Shown in pieces: positions 34,631 to 58,400 of a stretch of DNA of 64,000 nucleotides. The stretch is from the NCBI GenBank assembly GCA_019916065.1, contig CM034239.1:37100419-37164418 (forward strand), read 5' to 3'. The position numbers and the translations under genes are program-made. The notes beneath the pieces are model-generated. The model ran no database searches, was not told the origin of the DNA, and saw nothing but the letters and a program-made list of their open reading frames with translations. Source of the DNA: Vitellaria paradoxa. Taxonomy: Eukaryota; Streptophyta; Magnoliopsida; Ericales; Sapotaceae. Every line of letters starts with the position of its first letter. Position 1 is the stretch's first letter.

Positions 34631-35566
34631 GGTAATGTTATTATTTTTCTAGTTATATTTTTTTATTTATATTTTATATATATATTTTTATTTTTAAATG
34701 AAAAGTAAAATTACGTTTAAAAATGTATTTTTATTTATAATTGCTAATTTTTTATTTTAATAAAATATTTAACTTTATTAATTTTTAAAAAAATTGATTC
34801 AATTTAATAAAATATATTTCAGATTAATTTAATTTAATTTAATAATTTAATCAACTAGATTAATTAATTAATTAATTTAGTTTAATTAAATTGTCTATTA
34901 AACATCATTTAATTCAATAAATATAAAATATATTAAATTATTATTTAATTATATTATTTATTAAAATATATTTATTATATCATCTAATTCAATAAATATA
35001 AAATATATAGTTATAATTTAATTATATTATTTATTAAAAAATTGAATAAAATATACTTCATAATAATTTAAATAATTTAATCATGAATTTTGTTAAAAAT
35101 AATTTAATAAAATATATTTAATATTAATTATATTAGTTACATTAAATTAATTACTAAATTAAATTAGATTAATTATCAAATTAAATGATTTAATTCTATT
35201 ATTGATTAAAAATAATTTAATATTAATTAAATTAAATTAATTATATTATTTACTAAAAATAAATTAATAAAATATATTACATATTAATTTAGATAATTAA
35301 ATTACACTAAATATATTATTTATTAAAATAATTTTAGCTTGTTAAAATATTTGAAAAGAATAGTTTGTTTTAATATGATACAATAAAAATTGACAAAATA
35401 TTTATAATAGAAAAAAATGAAAACATTTTTTCATTTACATTTTTTGTTTAAATTTTTAATTTTTTTAAAAACAAAAAAATATAAACAAATTTAAAAAATA
35501 TATTTTTGTTGTTAATTTATAAATTTTTGAAAATATAAATAAAAAATAAAAATGAAAAACATTACC
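34631..35566. mobile_element. 936 bp AT-rich terminal-inverted-repeat element with TTA duplication
   Basis: The left end is GGTAATGTTATTATTTTT and the right end GAAAAACATTACC. TTA at 34628-34630 is repeated at 35567-35569. The interior is almost all A+T with recurring AATTTAATTTAATTTAATA-type units and no frame. It is an unusually large non-autonomous element for this TWA-type family. Confidence 0.7.
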
Positions 35567-35776
35567 TTACGGGGACTAAACGATCAGAAAAATCTGTTAG
35601 AGAAACTAACCAACCGTTTGACAGAACTTCCTAGAAGCGTATTTCAATTTGAAAACCTTTTGCACATAATGATCTTTCACATTTTTTTTTACTGGACATC
35701 GTTTAGTAAAATCATGCAGAAGGACTGCTCTAGCCAGCGGAAGTTAATTTTCTCGAAGTCCATTTTGGAAAAGTTA

Positions 35777-36074
35777 GGTAGTATTTGGTTTATTCTTTTT
35801 ATTTTTATTTTATTTTTTAAAAATCTTAAAGTAAGAAAATAGAAAATGTTCTATATTTTCATTATTTTGAGTTGAAACGGCTTAAAACGACTTTTTGTCG
35901 TTTTTCATTTTATGTATAAACTCATTTTTTGTTTTCTAAAATAAATTATTTTAAAAACACAAATGATCAAATACGTTTTGAGTTATTTTTCTTACTTTTA
36001 AAAGTGTAAAATAGAAAATGAGTTCAAAAAAAAAAATAGAAAATAAAAAATAAAAAAAAAAACCAAATGAGCCC
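35777..36074. mobile_element. 298 bp Tourist-like MITE with TTA duplication
   Basis: The ends are GGTAGTATTTGGTTTATTC and AAAACCAAATGAGCCC. TTA at 35774-35776 is repeated at 36075-36077. The core (CATTTTATGTATAAACTCAT) is shared with 14360 and 61557. Confidence 0.75.
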
Positions 36075-36700
36075 TTAATTACCTAGGTGGCCTCCATAAA
36101 TGAATTTCTCAATAATTCAATCAGAAAATGTCAAAAATTAAATTTTAATCACTTAGAATAATAATTTTTTTTTTGCATATAAAAATTGAATTATGTGGTA
36201 GTCTCAACTAAAAATTATAATCCGCTATTTCTTTATTACATGTGTTTATTTTATTTATTATTTATCATTATTCAGTATAATTTAATTATTTTTATTAAAC
36301 ACTATTTTATATCACAACGAACTTCTCAAGTAAAAAGGAATTTCTTTAAAATACTTTTTATGAAGAAGTTTTTAATGCATAGACGTTGCAAATAAACTAC
36401 CAAAATACTAAATTAAACTTACCACTTGAATTCTAGGCTAAAGCCGAAAATATACTGCAAGGCTACAGTGGACAGATCAATGATCGTACTTTCATCAACA
36501 TTTATTAATTCAAACAAATAAATGCCGATGAAACAGTATCATTGATCTCTCCGCAGCTCCTATAATGAAATTTTGACGGCAGCCCTTGCAATCAAATAAT
36601 AAGTTTATAAAAATATTTTTAAACAATAACTCACCAATAACACTTCACTCTAATTTCACTTAATTATATATAATTAGTTTAAAAGTATTTTGCATTGAAT

Positions 36701-37912
36701 TCAACTTTGGCTCGATGCACTTTCTTTCTCAGATCCCCGAATCTGGCCTTGTCTCTTCAACTTCTCTTCCATTGCTCTTCTGCAAAACAGCACCCAAGCA
36801 TGGACTTCCAAAGCCACAGAGACCCCAATCAAAGTGGACAGACTCAAACAATACCCTAGCTTCGCATAAGACCTACTCTCTCCCATCACTTCAAATCCTT
36901 GAAATACATTCACAACCCCAAGCACCACACAGCCATACCCCACTAAGTGGTGGTAAGACTTCCAATACTTCCTGAACTTGTTCGTGGTCTTAGGCCTAAA
37001 CAAGAGCGCCATCGTCTGAAGACTCCCCAGGCAAAACGTGGCAAAACCGAGCTTCCTATGCAGCCGGACGGAAATAGTCCCCGGCGAGAGTTCCCCCAGC
37101 CGGACTCCGATCGCGAACCCCGCCGTCCCCAGGAAAAACGCGCTAAGTTGGACGCCGGCGTGGGCGTAGAACCACGAAGGGCCCAGCGCTTGGATTTGCC
37201 GGAGGTAGCGCGCCGTGACGGCTCCGATCGGAAGCAGAATCCCCCACGAGACGCCGCTGATGATCCCATGAACGAGTTTTAAGGTTTTAACGTTGTTGTG
37301 GGAGGAAGAAGATTCGTAGCCAGACATTATATCAATGGTGGCGACGGAAGATAGGTCGTTGATTGAGGTTGGGTGGATGGTTGGTGAGTAGTCTTGAACG
37401 TAGAGGCCCCGGTTCCAGACGTGGTGGATTTTGGTCCTGTTTGGTACTAGTTTTACAGTGGCGCGGATTTGAATTAAGGCGCCGTCGCTGACCACGGCGG
37501 TGGTGCCACCGTGTAGGGTGGCGGAGGAGGAGAGGAGGTGTGTGTCCAGAGGGGTGGAGAGGAGTGCGCTTCTTTGGAGCTTCACGGTGGGGTCTAGGAT
37601 GTATGGTAGTAGGACTAGCTGGCCGGAGTTGGGGTCCGGGAAGGCGATTAGGGCTCGTGTTCCGGTCATTTCCGGTGAGGTGGGGTTGATGCCCCAGCCA
37701 ACCCAGCCGGAAGGGGATATGAAGGTGCCAAAGAAGACTACTTCTAGAGTGGCGTTGTGTGGGTGAAAGGTCCATGCTATGGAGGCTTGTTGGGAAGGTA
37801 GTGTCATGCATTTTTGGTAGGTTTTGGCGGCCGCGGTGGTGGTGCAATGAGACGAAACCGCACTATGTGGATGGGAGGAGAGGAATAAGAAAAGGAGGAG
37901 GAGGGGAGGCAT
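36701..37912 (-). CDS. Cytochrome b561 and DOMON domain-containing membrane protein
   Basis: Intronless, 403 aa from the ATG at 37912. An in-frame ATG 12 codons upstream is less likely because the signal peptide starts at MPPLLLLFLF. After the signal sequence (1 to ~21) a DOMON domain covers ~45-165 (GWVGWGINP at 69-77, HHVWNRG at 163-169). Candidate haem ligands by family analogy are M82 and H164. A b561 core follows with five predicted helices, ~214-236, 248-270, 284-305, 319-339 and 350-376. Candidate haem b histidines are H215 (KLVHG), H251 (YAHAG), H285 (LHRKLGF) and H321 (YHHLVGY). The family is thought to move electrons, often from ascorbate, across the plasma membrane to the cell wall side. 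The C-terminal tail is basic. Coding GC is much higher than the surroundings. A relative lacking the b561 part lies at 53248. Confidence 0.93.
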   Translation of the reverse strand: MPPLLLLFLFLSSHPHSAVSSHCTTTAAAKTYQKCMTLPSQQASIAWTFHPHNATLEVVFFGTFISPSGWVGWGINPTSPEMTGTRALIAFPDPNSGQLVLLPYILDPTVKLQRSALLSTPLDTHLLSSSATLHGGTTAVVSDGALIQIRATVKLVPNRTKIHHVWNRGLYVQDYSPTIHPTSINDLSSVATIDIMSGYESSSSHNNVKTLKLVHGIISGVSWGILLPIGAVTARYLRQIQALGPSWFYAHAGVQLSAFFLGTAGFAIGVRLGELSPGTISVRLHRKLGFATFCLGSLQTMALLFRPKTTNKFRKYWKSYHHLVGYGCVVLGVVNVFQGFEVMGESRSYAKLGYCLSLSTLIGVSVALEVHAWVLFCRRAMEEKLKRQGQIRGSEKESASSQS

Positions 37913-39398
37913 GGTGGCGGAGCAAGAAGTGAGAAGGGCCGGGAACAAAGGAGGGATATATGAGTTTAATTTGGACTGATGATTTTTTTTTATTTTAATA
38001 TTTTATTATAAGGGAGAATTGGTCATGTGTGATGAGTAGGGAGAGAATGCACTGTTTGAGTGGTGGTGGTGGTGGCCTGCACTGCTTGGCTTTGAAGGCA
38101 AGGCCGTTTTGTTGAGTGATGGAGGGGGTATATTGGAATGGAAGCTTTGGGATTTTTTTATTTAGTAGTGGATGCTTCATAATAGTTTGCAAAAAATAGG
38201 CTTTTGTGAATCTGACTTTGACTTGTTTGATTGTTTGCAATTTTCAGTTGATTCTCAGTGCGCATGTTACTACAACTGAAGTTAACAGGGATTATATTGG
38301 TCACATTCCTTGCTTAAATTTGAAGCTAAACACACATTACTTTTTGTAGCAGGAAGTCAGTTATTTTCAACTTTCATCCACTTGTTCGAGCGTGAGTATG
38401 CTATCTTTTTATAAATCAGCATGAAGGTAGCGTCTGAGGGACAATTTTTGAGCATAAAATAATTAATTTTTATGTTTGTTAAAATATCAATTTTTGTAAA
38501 TTTTATGTTCAGTTGTAATAAATTTGTTAACTAAAAGTTATCAAAAATTTCACTTAACATAAAAAAATTTGTCAAAAATTTTATTAAACACTTAGAAATT
38601 GTTAAAAGTTACTAAACACTACTAAAAATTGAAATTTGTTTTTTCAAACAAACCAAAAATTTAAACTACCAACCATTGACCCAAAAAAAAAAAAAAATTG
38701 CTAAAAATTATATTATAAACGATTCCAAGCACAAATACACTTTGTTTGGGAAGCAATTTCGTGTGAATTAATTTGCAAATATACAAATGGACGGTTAAAA
38801 ATTAGAGAGAACATTTTTTTTTGTACATTTTTTTTTGTACTTTAATAATGGCGTTCAATCCGTGAGCTCGCAAGAGTTTGTAAACCAACATGAACCCACG
38901 CAAACCCTCGTGCTAAACAAGACAAGAAAGGGTGCCGATGAGGAGTGGTGCCTCGTAATCCTGTTATTTTTGGATAAATGCTCCATAGATCAAGATACAG
39001 GCGCAGGCACCCTATTTATTAGAAGCAAAATCATAGAAGGGTATAGAAAGATTTTAGAAAAAATGGCATAAGGAGCAATTATAAGATATCCGAGCAATGG
39101 CTTATATTTATTACACTAAGACTTTGTTTGGAGTGACAAAAAATTATGAAAAATAGTGAAAAATTTTAAAAGTTATTCATTTTTTATCTCACTGCACAAC
39201 TTACGTACTCACAATTTATTTCATTTTATTTCATTTTATTTTACCTTTTATCACTCTAAATGTACCTTAAATTAAAAATAAAATTGTAATGGACCAATGA
39301 TAATATGAGTTATATATGTTAGATTATATATTTTTACCAAATAATTTACTTTAAAATTGTATAAGAATTCTAGAATTTAGTATAAAAAGGACATATAC
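37913..39398. other. Upstream region of the b561/DOMON gene, otherwise no gene
   Basis: A TATA-like GGGATATATGAG occurs at about 37951 (minus strand CATATATCCC), close to the coding start. Further on are AT-rich decayed repeats (38430-38720, AAAATT/ACTAAAA units). No exon was recognised. Confidence 0.4.
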
Positions 39399-39401
39399 TA
39401 A

Positions 39402-39796
39402 GGCCATGTTTGATTACGGGATAAAAAAAGGGGGATTGGACTATTAGTCTAGTGGAACCCAATATCCTTTGTTTGGATTTGTAAAATAATTAGAGATAAG
39501 TATTCCACTTTGGATAGTATATCCCTTAATATGAGGGATAAGAAATAACATAGGAAATGTGGTATTACTTATACTCCACTTTTAGATTTGTTTCACGCCA
39601 AAATCTAAAGGTTTAAAATTATTTCCTCCTATATCTTATGTCAAATCACATTTTTATTCCACTTTATATCTCACCAACCAAACACTAAAAAAATAATCCC
39701 ATATAAAAAATTAATCCCATGTTTTATTCAATCTCATATATTATCCCATAATCTTACTTATCTCTCATCATCCAATCCTTTAAAACAAACATAGCC
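39402..39796. mobile_element. 395 bp MITE with TAA duplication (GGCCATGTTTG ends)
   Basis: The ends are GGCCATGTTTGATTACGGGA and AAAACAAACATAGCC. TAA at 39399-39401 is repeated at 39797-39799. GGGATAAGAAATAA and TTGTTTCACGCC-type core text is partly shared with 6133-6529. It lies upstream of the acetyltransferase gene. Confidence 0.75.
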
Positions 39797-40143
39797 TAAA
39801 TATTTTATAAATTAACGATTCTAAATCTATACATCTTAATTTTTAACAAATCAATGGCTCTTAACCAACAAACTTCTTTTTTTCTACAAATTTCTTATCC
39901 CAATAGGTTGTTGGATTGTTCTCACAGGTTCAGTTCATTTTTCTCATTATTTAGAGGATGTTTAGTTGAAAAATGGTTGGCGAAAAAGGTAAAAAAAAAA
40001 AATATAAAAATTTAATGTAAAAATAATACGTAATAAAATTTAATTAAAAGAAAGTACAAAGATCAATAAATTTTTAGGTAAGTTTAACCAACCAAACACC
40101 CTTATTGGTGTCTGATGTAAAAAATAAGCATAGTCACGATTAA

Positions 40144-52861
<12,718 letters not shown>

Positions 52862-53247
52862 TTTCTTCAGTCTCAATTTGTACCAAGGAGCTATGAGATT
52901 ATCTGCAATAGACTGTGGCAACGCTTAAATTGTTCATCTTGCTAGACCATTCCTTCTCAAGTAATTTGTTTTGCCAATGACTTGAAAGTAGAGTCATGAT
53001 TTAAATTCTCACGACTATAATAATAATGCAGAAATCTGTATTTTTCTCTTCATTCATTGTAAACTGACTATTCTCTTTATAATAAGATGTTGATAGTGCC
53101 AATGATTGTCAATTTTATGAGCATAAAATTTCTTAATGTGCTCTGGAAACCTTTATGACATCAAATACTAGCAGGGCAAGCATAGTTCAACTAGTGAAAT
53201 TTGTTTAGGCTTGAGGGCATACAACACACCGTGCTTTGATTATTTTT

Positions 53248-53823
53248 CTAACCTTGCAGAAAATCCAATCTCCCCATCGATTGAAGATTTTCAGTAGACA
53301 TCCCATGAATCTGAGGAATGTTGTCCGAAACTGAATCTCCGGCTTGCCAGACATGATCAACAATGGTTCCGCTATCCAGAGGGCCAACAACAGCAAAAAT
53401 AGTCATCTCATTTTCCGAGTATTCTGCAGAGACATTCGAAACCTGAAAGGCAAGAGTTCCTGGTACCATTGGAGGAGTATAACTGGTTATTGGTGTCGGA
53501 AAAACAGTCATACTCCCATTGGGATTGTGAAAAGCAACGAGTGCTTGGGATCCAACCATGCCTGTCGCAGTGGGGTTGATCGCCCACGCAATCCACCCTT
53601 GTTGAGAAGTTTGGCTGGCTCTGTACGCGATCTCAACTTTTCCGGTGGATGGAATGTAGGTCCAGTGAAGATGGGCCTGGAGATATGGAAGGTCAGTGCA
53701 GGAATTGAAGACTCTGTTGGATCTAAAGGTGTAGTTTGAGCATGTCTGCTGCTGAGCTGAGGGAACAAGGAAAAGAGAGAGAAAAATGCAAAGTAGAGCA
53801 GTTGGTCTTGAGTTTGTATCCAT
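53248..53823 (-). CDS. Secreted DOMON-domain protein, AIR12/b561-DOMON family, apparently truncated
   Basis: 191 aa from the ATG at 53823. A signal peptide (to ~23, LLCIFLSLFLVPSA) is followed by a DOMON domain: CSNYTF, AHLHWTYIP, GWIAWAINPTATGM (77-89) and VDHVWQAG (155-162). Candidate haem ligands by family analogy are M89 and H157. The frame stops right after RLDFLQG, the point where full relatives have LDFLSG and continue into a linker and b561 helices (or, in AIR12, a GPI-anchor tail). CAAG|GTTAGA at the stop could be a splice donor, but no b561-like exon was found between here and 52862. It may be a broken gene or a secreted DOMON-only product. It is tail to tail with the NAT9-like gene, 386 bp apart. 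Confidence 0.7.
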   Translation of the reverse strand: MDTNSRPTALLCIFLSLFLVPSAQQQTCSNYTFRSNRVFNSCTDLPYLQAHLHWTYIPSTGKVEIAYRASQTSQQGWIAWAINPTATGMVGSQALVAFHNPNGSMTVFPTPITSYTPPMVPGTLAFQVSNVSAEYSENEMTIFAVVGPLDSGTIVDHVWQAGDSVSDNIPQIHGMSTENLQSMGRLDFLQG

Positions 53824-53899
53824 AATTTGTGGAATATTTGAATGCTGCCTGAGGCTTGTGATGAGATGGGATATTTTTATTTTTTGGAACATTTATATG

Positions 53900-54142
53900 G
53901 ATGAGTTGGTGGAATCTGAAAATCTAAGATGGTCAAGGTGTGCTGTTGACCTATTTCCTGCTTTGTGAGGAATGGGAATTGGGAGGAGGAAATCAGAAGG
54001 TTTTATAATGAGAACTGATGATTGGAACTTCGGATAAAGTTTGGAAGTTGCTGGTTGGTTTCTTATGGATTTCTGCAATTTTAGGTTAGTTAGAGTGATT
54101 CAATTTGGAGCAGCCACGGATTCTCCTTATATATGCTTCTTA

Positions 54143-54175
<33 letters not shown>

Positions 54176-54307
54176 TTTTATATATATAGTGTAACTTGCT
54201 TGTGATATGCAACTATTCCAACCTAACAACAATTCAGCAACAAAGCATGGTCAGGAATGAGTCCTGCCTGATAAACCTACTGCGAGCCTGCGAATGATGG
54301 TTGCCAT

Positions 54308-54351
<44 letters not shown>

Positions 54352-55440
54352 TGAAAGTGTCGCTACTTATGAGGAATATTATCCTATTTTCTAAAAATAG
54401 ATAATACTATACATCAAGAAAATATCACTATTATTTATTAGAGTGATCTAGCTAAATTTGAGTCTGTTATTTAAAAAAAAAAAGTTCCATAAAGTTGAGA
54501 CTGAATTTAGTATTTCTAGGATAGCCAAATACATTCTGGTCCTTTTTTTTATTTTTTATTTTTATTTTTTTTCTGCCACAGAAATAATAACGTATTCTTT
54601 ACAAAAGATATGTGCTCTGACAATAAATTATATAAACTGAAGTATATGTGCTCTCTAAATACCTAATAACTAAATAAGTTAAGATTGATGTTATGACAAT
54701 TACACGAAACATAATTTTCTTGTGGGTATATGAAACAATTTCTCATACTTATCGTGCATATTTGAAGTATGGATTTGTAGAAGAAAATGAAACATGGATT
54801 GGTGAAAGAAAATGAAAAATGAAGAGAAAATAAAATTAATAATGAAAAATGAAGAGAAAATAAAATTAATAATATGTAACTTTTATAGAATCAATCAAGT
54901 AGAAGTTAAATTTTATTGATAAATATCTATTTATTTTAGTCTTATTATTTTTTAAACCCTTATAATAAAATAAAATAAATTTAACTTATTTTATTTTATT
55001 TTGTATTCCTATCATTTTTATTTATTTTTCTTTTCCCTCTATAAATTCATGTTTCAAACATAGCAATTAAGTACCATAATTTCCATTGATCATGCTGGGA
55101 AGGAAGTGCTCGAAGGTATGCTGATCTCAGCCGTTCATCTAATGCTCACCGGAAAAACAAGCGAAATCAAACGGATGTGAACCTTGCATGGCACTGTCAT
55201 TCTAATCTAACTAGAAGATTATTGCAATTAAACCTTTCAAACAACGTTATCTTAATTTAAAGATTAAGAAATTAATCACATATTATAAAATATCACAAGA
55301 GAGTACACTTTGAAAGAGCTGGCTGAGGGAACACCGCGCTCTCTGCCACCGCGCCGACACCAGTGAACTTGGCCACGTACAAAGTAAGCTTAGCTAGCCA
55401 GTTTAATTAAACTAAAAATAAGGGGAAAAAAAGGAAAAAA
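53900..55440. other. Intergenic DNA with microsatellites, no gene seen
   Basis: A (ACAT)n run lies at about 54143-54172 and a (CT)n run at about 54312-54348. A 33 bp imperfect tandem unit (ATGAAAAATGAAGAGAAAAT) occurs near 54806 and 54841. 55300-55454 is probably the 3' UTR of the minus-strand synthetase gene. Confidence 0.5.
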
Positions 55441-55454
55441 ACGTTCATGCAATT

Positions 55455-58400
55455 TCAAAATGATGCTCTGTTTTCAGAGGCATTCTTGGTTCTGCTAATA
55501 AAATCATCAACGGTCAAGGTTCCCAGCTCCCCAGCAAACCTAGACCTAACCGTAACCGTCTCCGTTTCGATTTCCTTGCGCCCAACAACAGCCATCAGTG
55601 GGATTTTCTGCTTCTCACCATTTCGAATGAGTTTTGGCAGGCGCTCCCCGCTGCAAACCTCTGCCCGAATACCGTTTGCTTTCAGTTTTCTGGTCACTTC
55701 ATTGCAGTACTCAAGCTGCAAATGAATACAATTTTGTCACTTGGTGCTATACATTATAGACAAATTCATAGAAGAAACACGAAGACATTATCCTTCTTCT
55801 TCAATCCCCCCTCGGGGGTGGGGGCCGGGGGTGTAGAAGAATGTTTAACAAGAGCCCACCATTGCTACTTGATGATGAGTGGAAACTCATTATTACTTCC
55901 ATGTACGTCTTACGGGCACATCCACATCCGATTGGCATTTCAATGTTTCATGAGCATTGTGTTTGGATTAAGAATTTATTGAGGGAAAAGAAAATAGAAG
56001 GAAATTCAAAATTACTCTCTTGTTTAGTTGCAGTGAAAAATGCAGAGAAAAAGTACTGAGATTCAAGAAATAAAATATATATAATAGAAAATTTATTTAG
56101 TAATAGATGTCCTCCATTTCTTCATATCATAGCTTTCAAACCTACCAAATAAAAACATGTAATTGAAATTTCATGTTTTGTTCTCCATTATTATTTTTTT
56201 TAAACCCCACCCCCCAACAAAAATAAATAAATAAATAAAAACAAAATCCATAATCCAAACTCAGCATAGAGGAAGAACGTAGAAGCAATGAAGACTATCC
56301 ACCATAGCCTCCCACAATTACATTTTAAATGCATCACATTCAAATTTTTGTCAAATTCGATCCTGAAAAAAATAAGGTAAGCATCATAATTGACAATTGT
56401 GGGCATAATAAAAAAAAAAAAAAATTGGCTATTATTCCAATCTAACAGTAGGTGATGCTTTTATGCATCATATTATGTTACACAATCATGCAAGTTAACC
56501 TACTTGAAGCAGTTCTCGCATTGAACATTCGTACCGCATGCCCCCTAACCCGTCCCTTATTATTCGCCACATGAGAAGCGGCTGGAATTGAACCCAAAAA
56601 AAAAAAAATGAAAATCCATGGCCTGCCCGCGTTACAGTTCCACATTTATTCAATCTCTTAGAACATTCTAACTGTAATTAAAAAAATCAGTGCACTAGGC
56701 TCAAACACTCGGGTAGCTTTTCATACCTAAATGCGGCAGTACGCTTATTTATATACAATATACTGCCAAACACTTTGTATATCTAGCGTGTGCATGAAAC
56801 AAAATGTTACACAATACCAAGATTTGACAATCGTGACAATAAAGTAGAAATGTTAATCAGTATGAACATTGAATAAACTGTATAGAAGGTCGGATGACAA
56901 GATAAATGCATACATATGAGAAAAACAATCTATGAATCTATGACAGCCTATGGTGCGAAGATTCTACTATCATGCCTCAAAAAAAGTAGCAATGCGTAAC
57001 AGAAGTCATGAAAGGAGTTCTTCTGGTACGTGGAAGTCCGCAGCCGCTACCCCGTACTGGGGTGCGCACAGGGCGAAGCACGCTCCAGGACCCTAGCCGG
57101 CAAAGGTCCCTGGAGAGTTAACCAGCCTAGGCAAGCCCTGGCTGACCGGCACGACCGAGAGGAGGCCATTAGGCACCCACCATTACAGCGGTAACCCACC
57201 CCCCATGGGGGAGTCGAACCCGAAACCTCGAGAGACCCAAGCTCTAAGGCGAGCCCGACTTCCACTCGGCCACCCCCGAAGGGGTATGAAAGGAGTTCTT
57301 TTCACTAGATTAGGTTGTTATTCATATCAAATGGAATCTCAATTGTATGGAACAGAAATTAAACTGCAAAACAGAGAAGCTGTACATACCTGTGCATCTG
57401 TAACTGGTAAAACTCGAGCTTGGATTGGAGAGAGCCATAATGGAAAATCTCCAGCATAATGTTCTATGAGGACTCCAAAGAACCGCTCCAAGGATCCAAG
57501 AACTGCCCTGTGAATCATGATAGGCCGCTGCTTCTCTGAGTTTGAATCAACATATGTAATGTCAAAGCGCTCTGGTAAATTAAAGTCAACCTGTACACAT
57601 TGGAAAGAAGAGAGAGAGAGAGAGATCTGTCCATTAGAGGATTGCATCAAATTTACACCAAACAATCTTACAAGCTTGAAACCTACTTGACTTGTACCCA
57701 ATTCATATTGATCTAAAAATTGCATTCAGTCTTCATCAGTACAGACCAGAGGGAAAAAAATAAATAAATAAATAGAGAAACAACCCAGCTGTGCAGATGC
57801 ATTTATGCTGTAAATTAATGCAAAAAATACAAGCCATTTGTAAGTTCAAGACTTGCCTGTATGGTTGAGCATTGCCACTTCCTTCCAAGAGCATCCTCTA
57901 TCTTGAGATCAATCTTTGGACCATAAAATGCACCACCCCCTTCATCAACCTGATAGCTCCACCCTTTATCATCTAATGCATCTTTAAGCGCAGATGTTGC
58001 TCTTACCCATATATCAGCACCTCCCACAGCTTTCTCTGGCCTGGTTGAAAGGTTGACTTCGTACTTGCTAAAACCAAATTGCAGTAATATTTCTTCTGTG
58101 AGATCTAGGACACCCCTGATCTCATCTTTAATTTGATCCTCTAAACAAAATATGTGGGCATCATCCTAAAAATAGAAAAATAAAAAATAAAAGGTGAAAT
58201 TATATATTCCATATACCATGATAACAATGAGCTTAATGCCACCAGATTATCATTATCAAACATATCATTTTGTGTTGTCTGATACAAACTCTACTGCCCG
58301 GAAAGGCATAATTTTGCCCGCTGCATGGTTCATATATTGCCTGTCAAGGGCTGCAGGCCACCAGTTTACAGGTTCATGGAAGATGCACAATGGCTTCCAA

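Noticed and set aside
36715..37847. Several other-frame ORFs (up to 171 aa) over the b561/DOMON gene
   Set aside because: They are shadows of the GC-rich true frame, with Pro/Arg/His-rich composition and no motifs.
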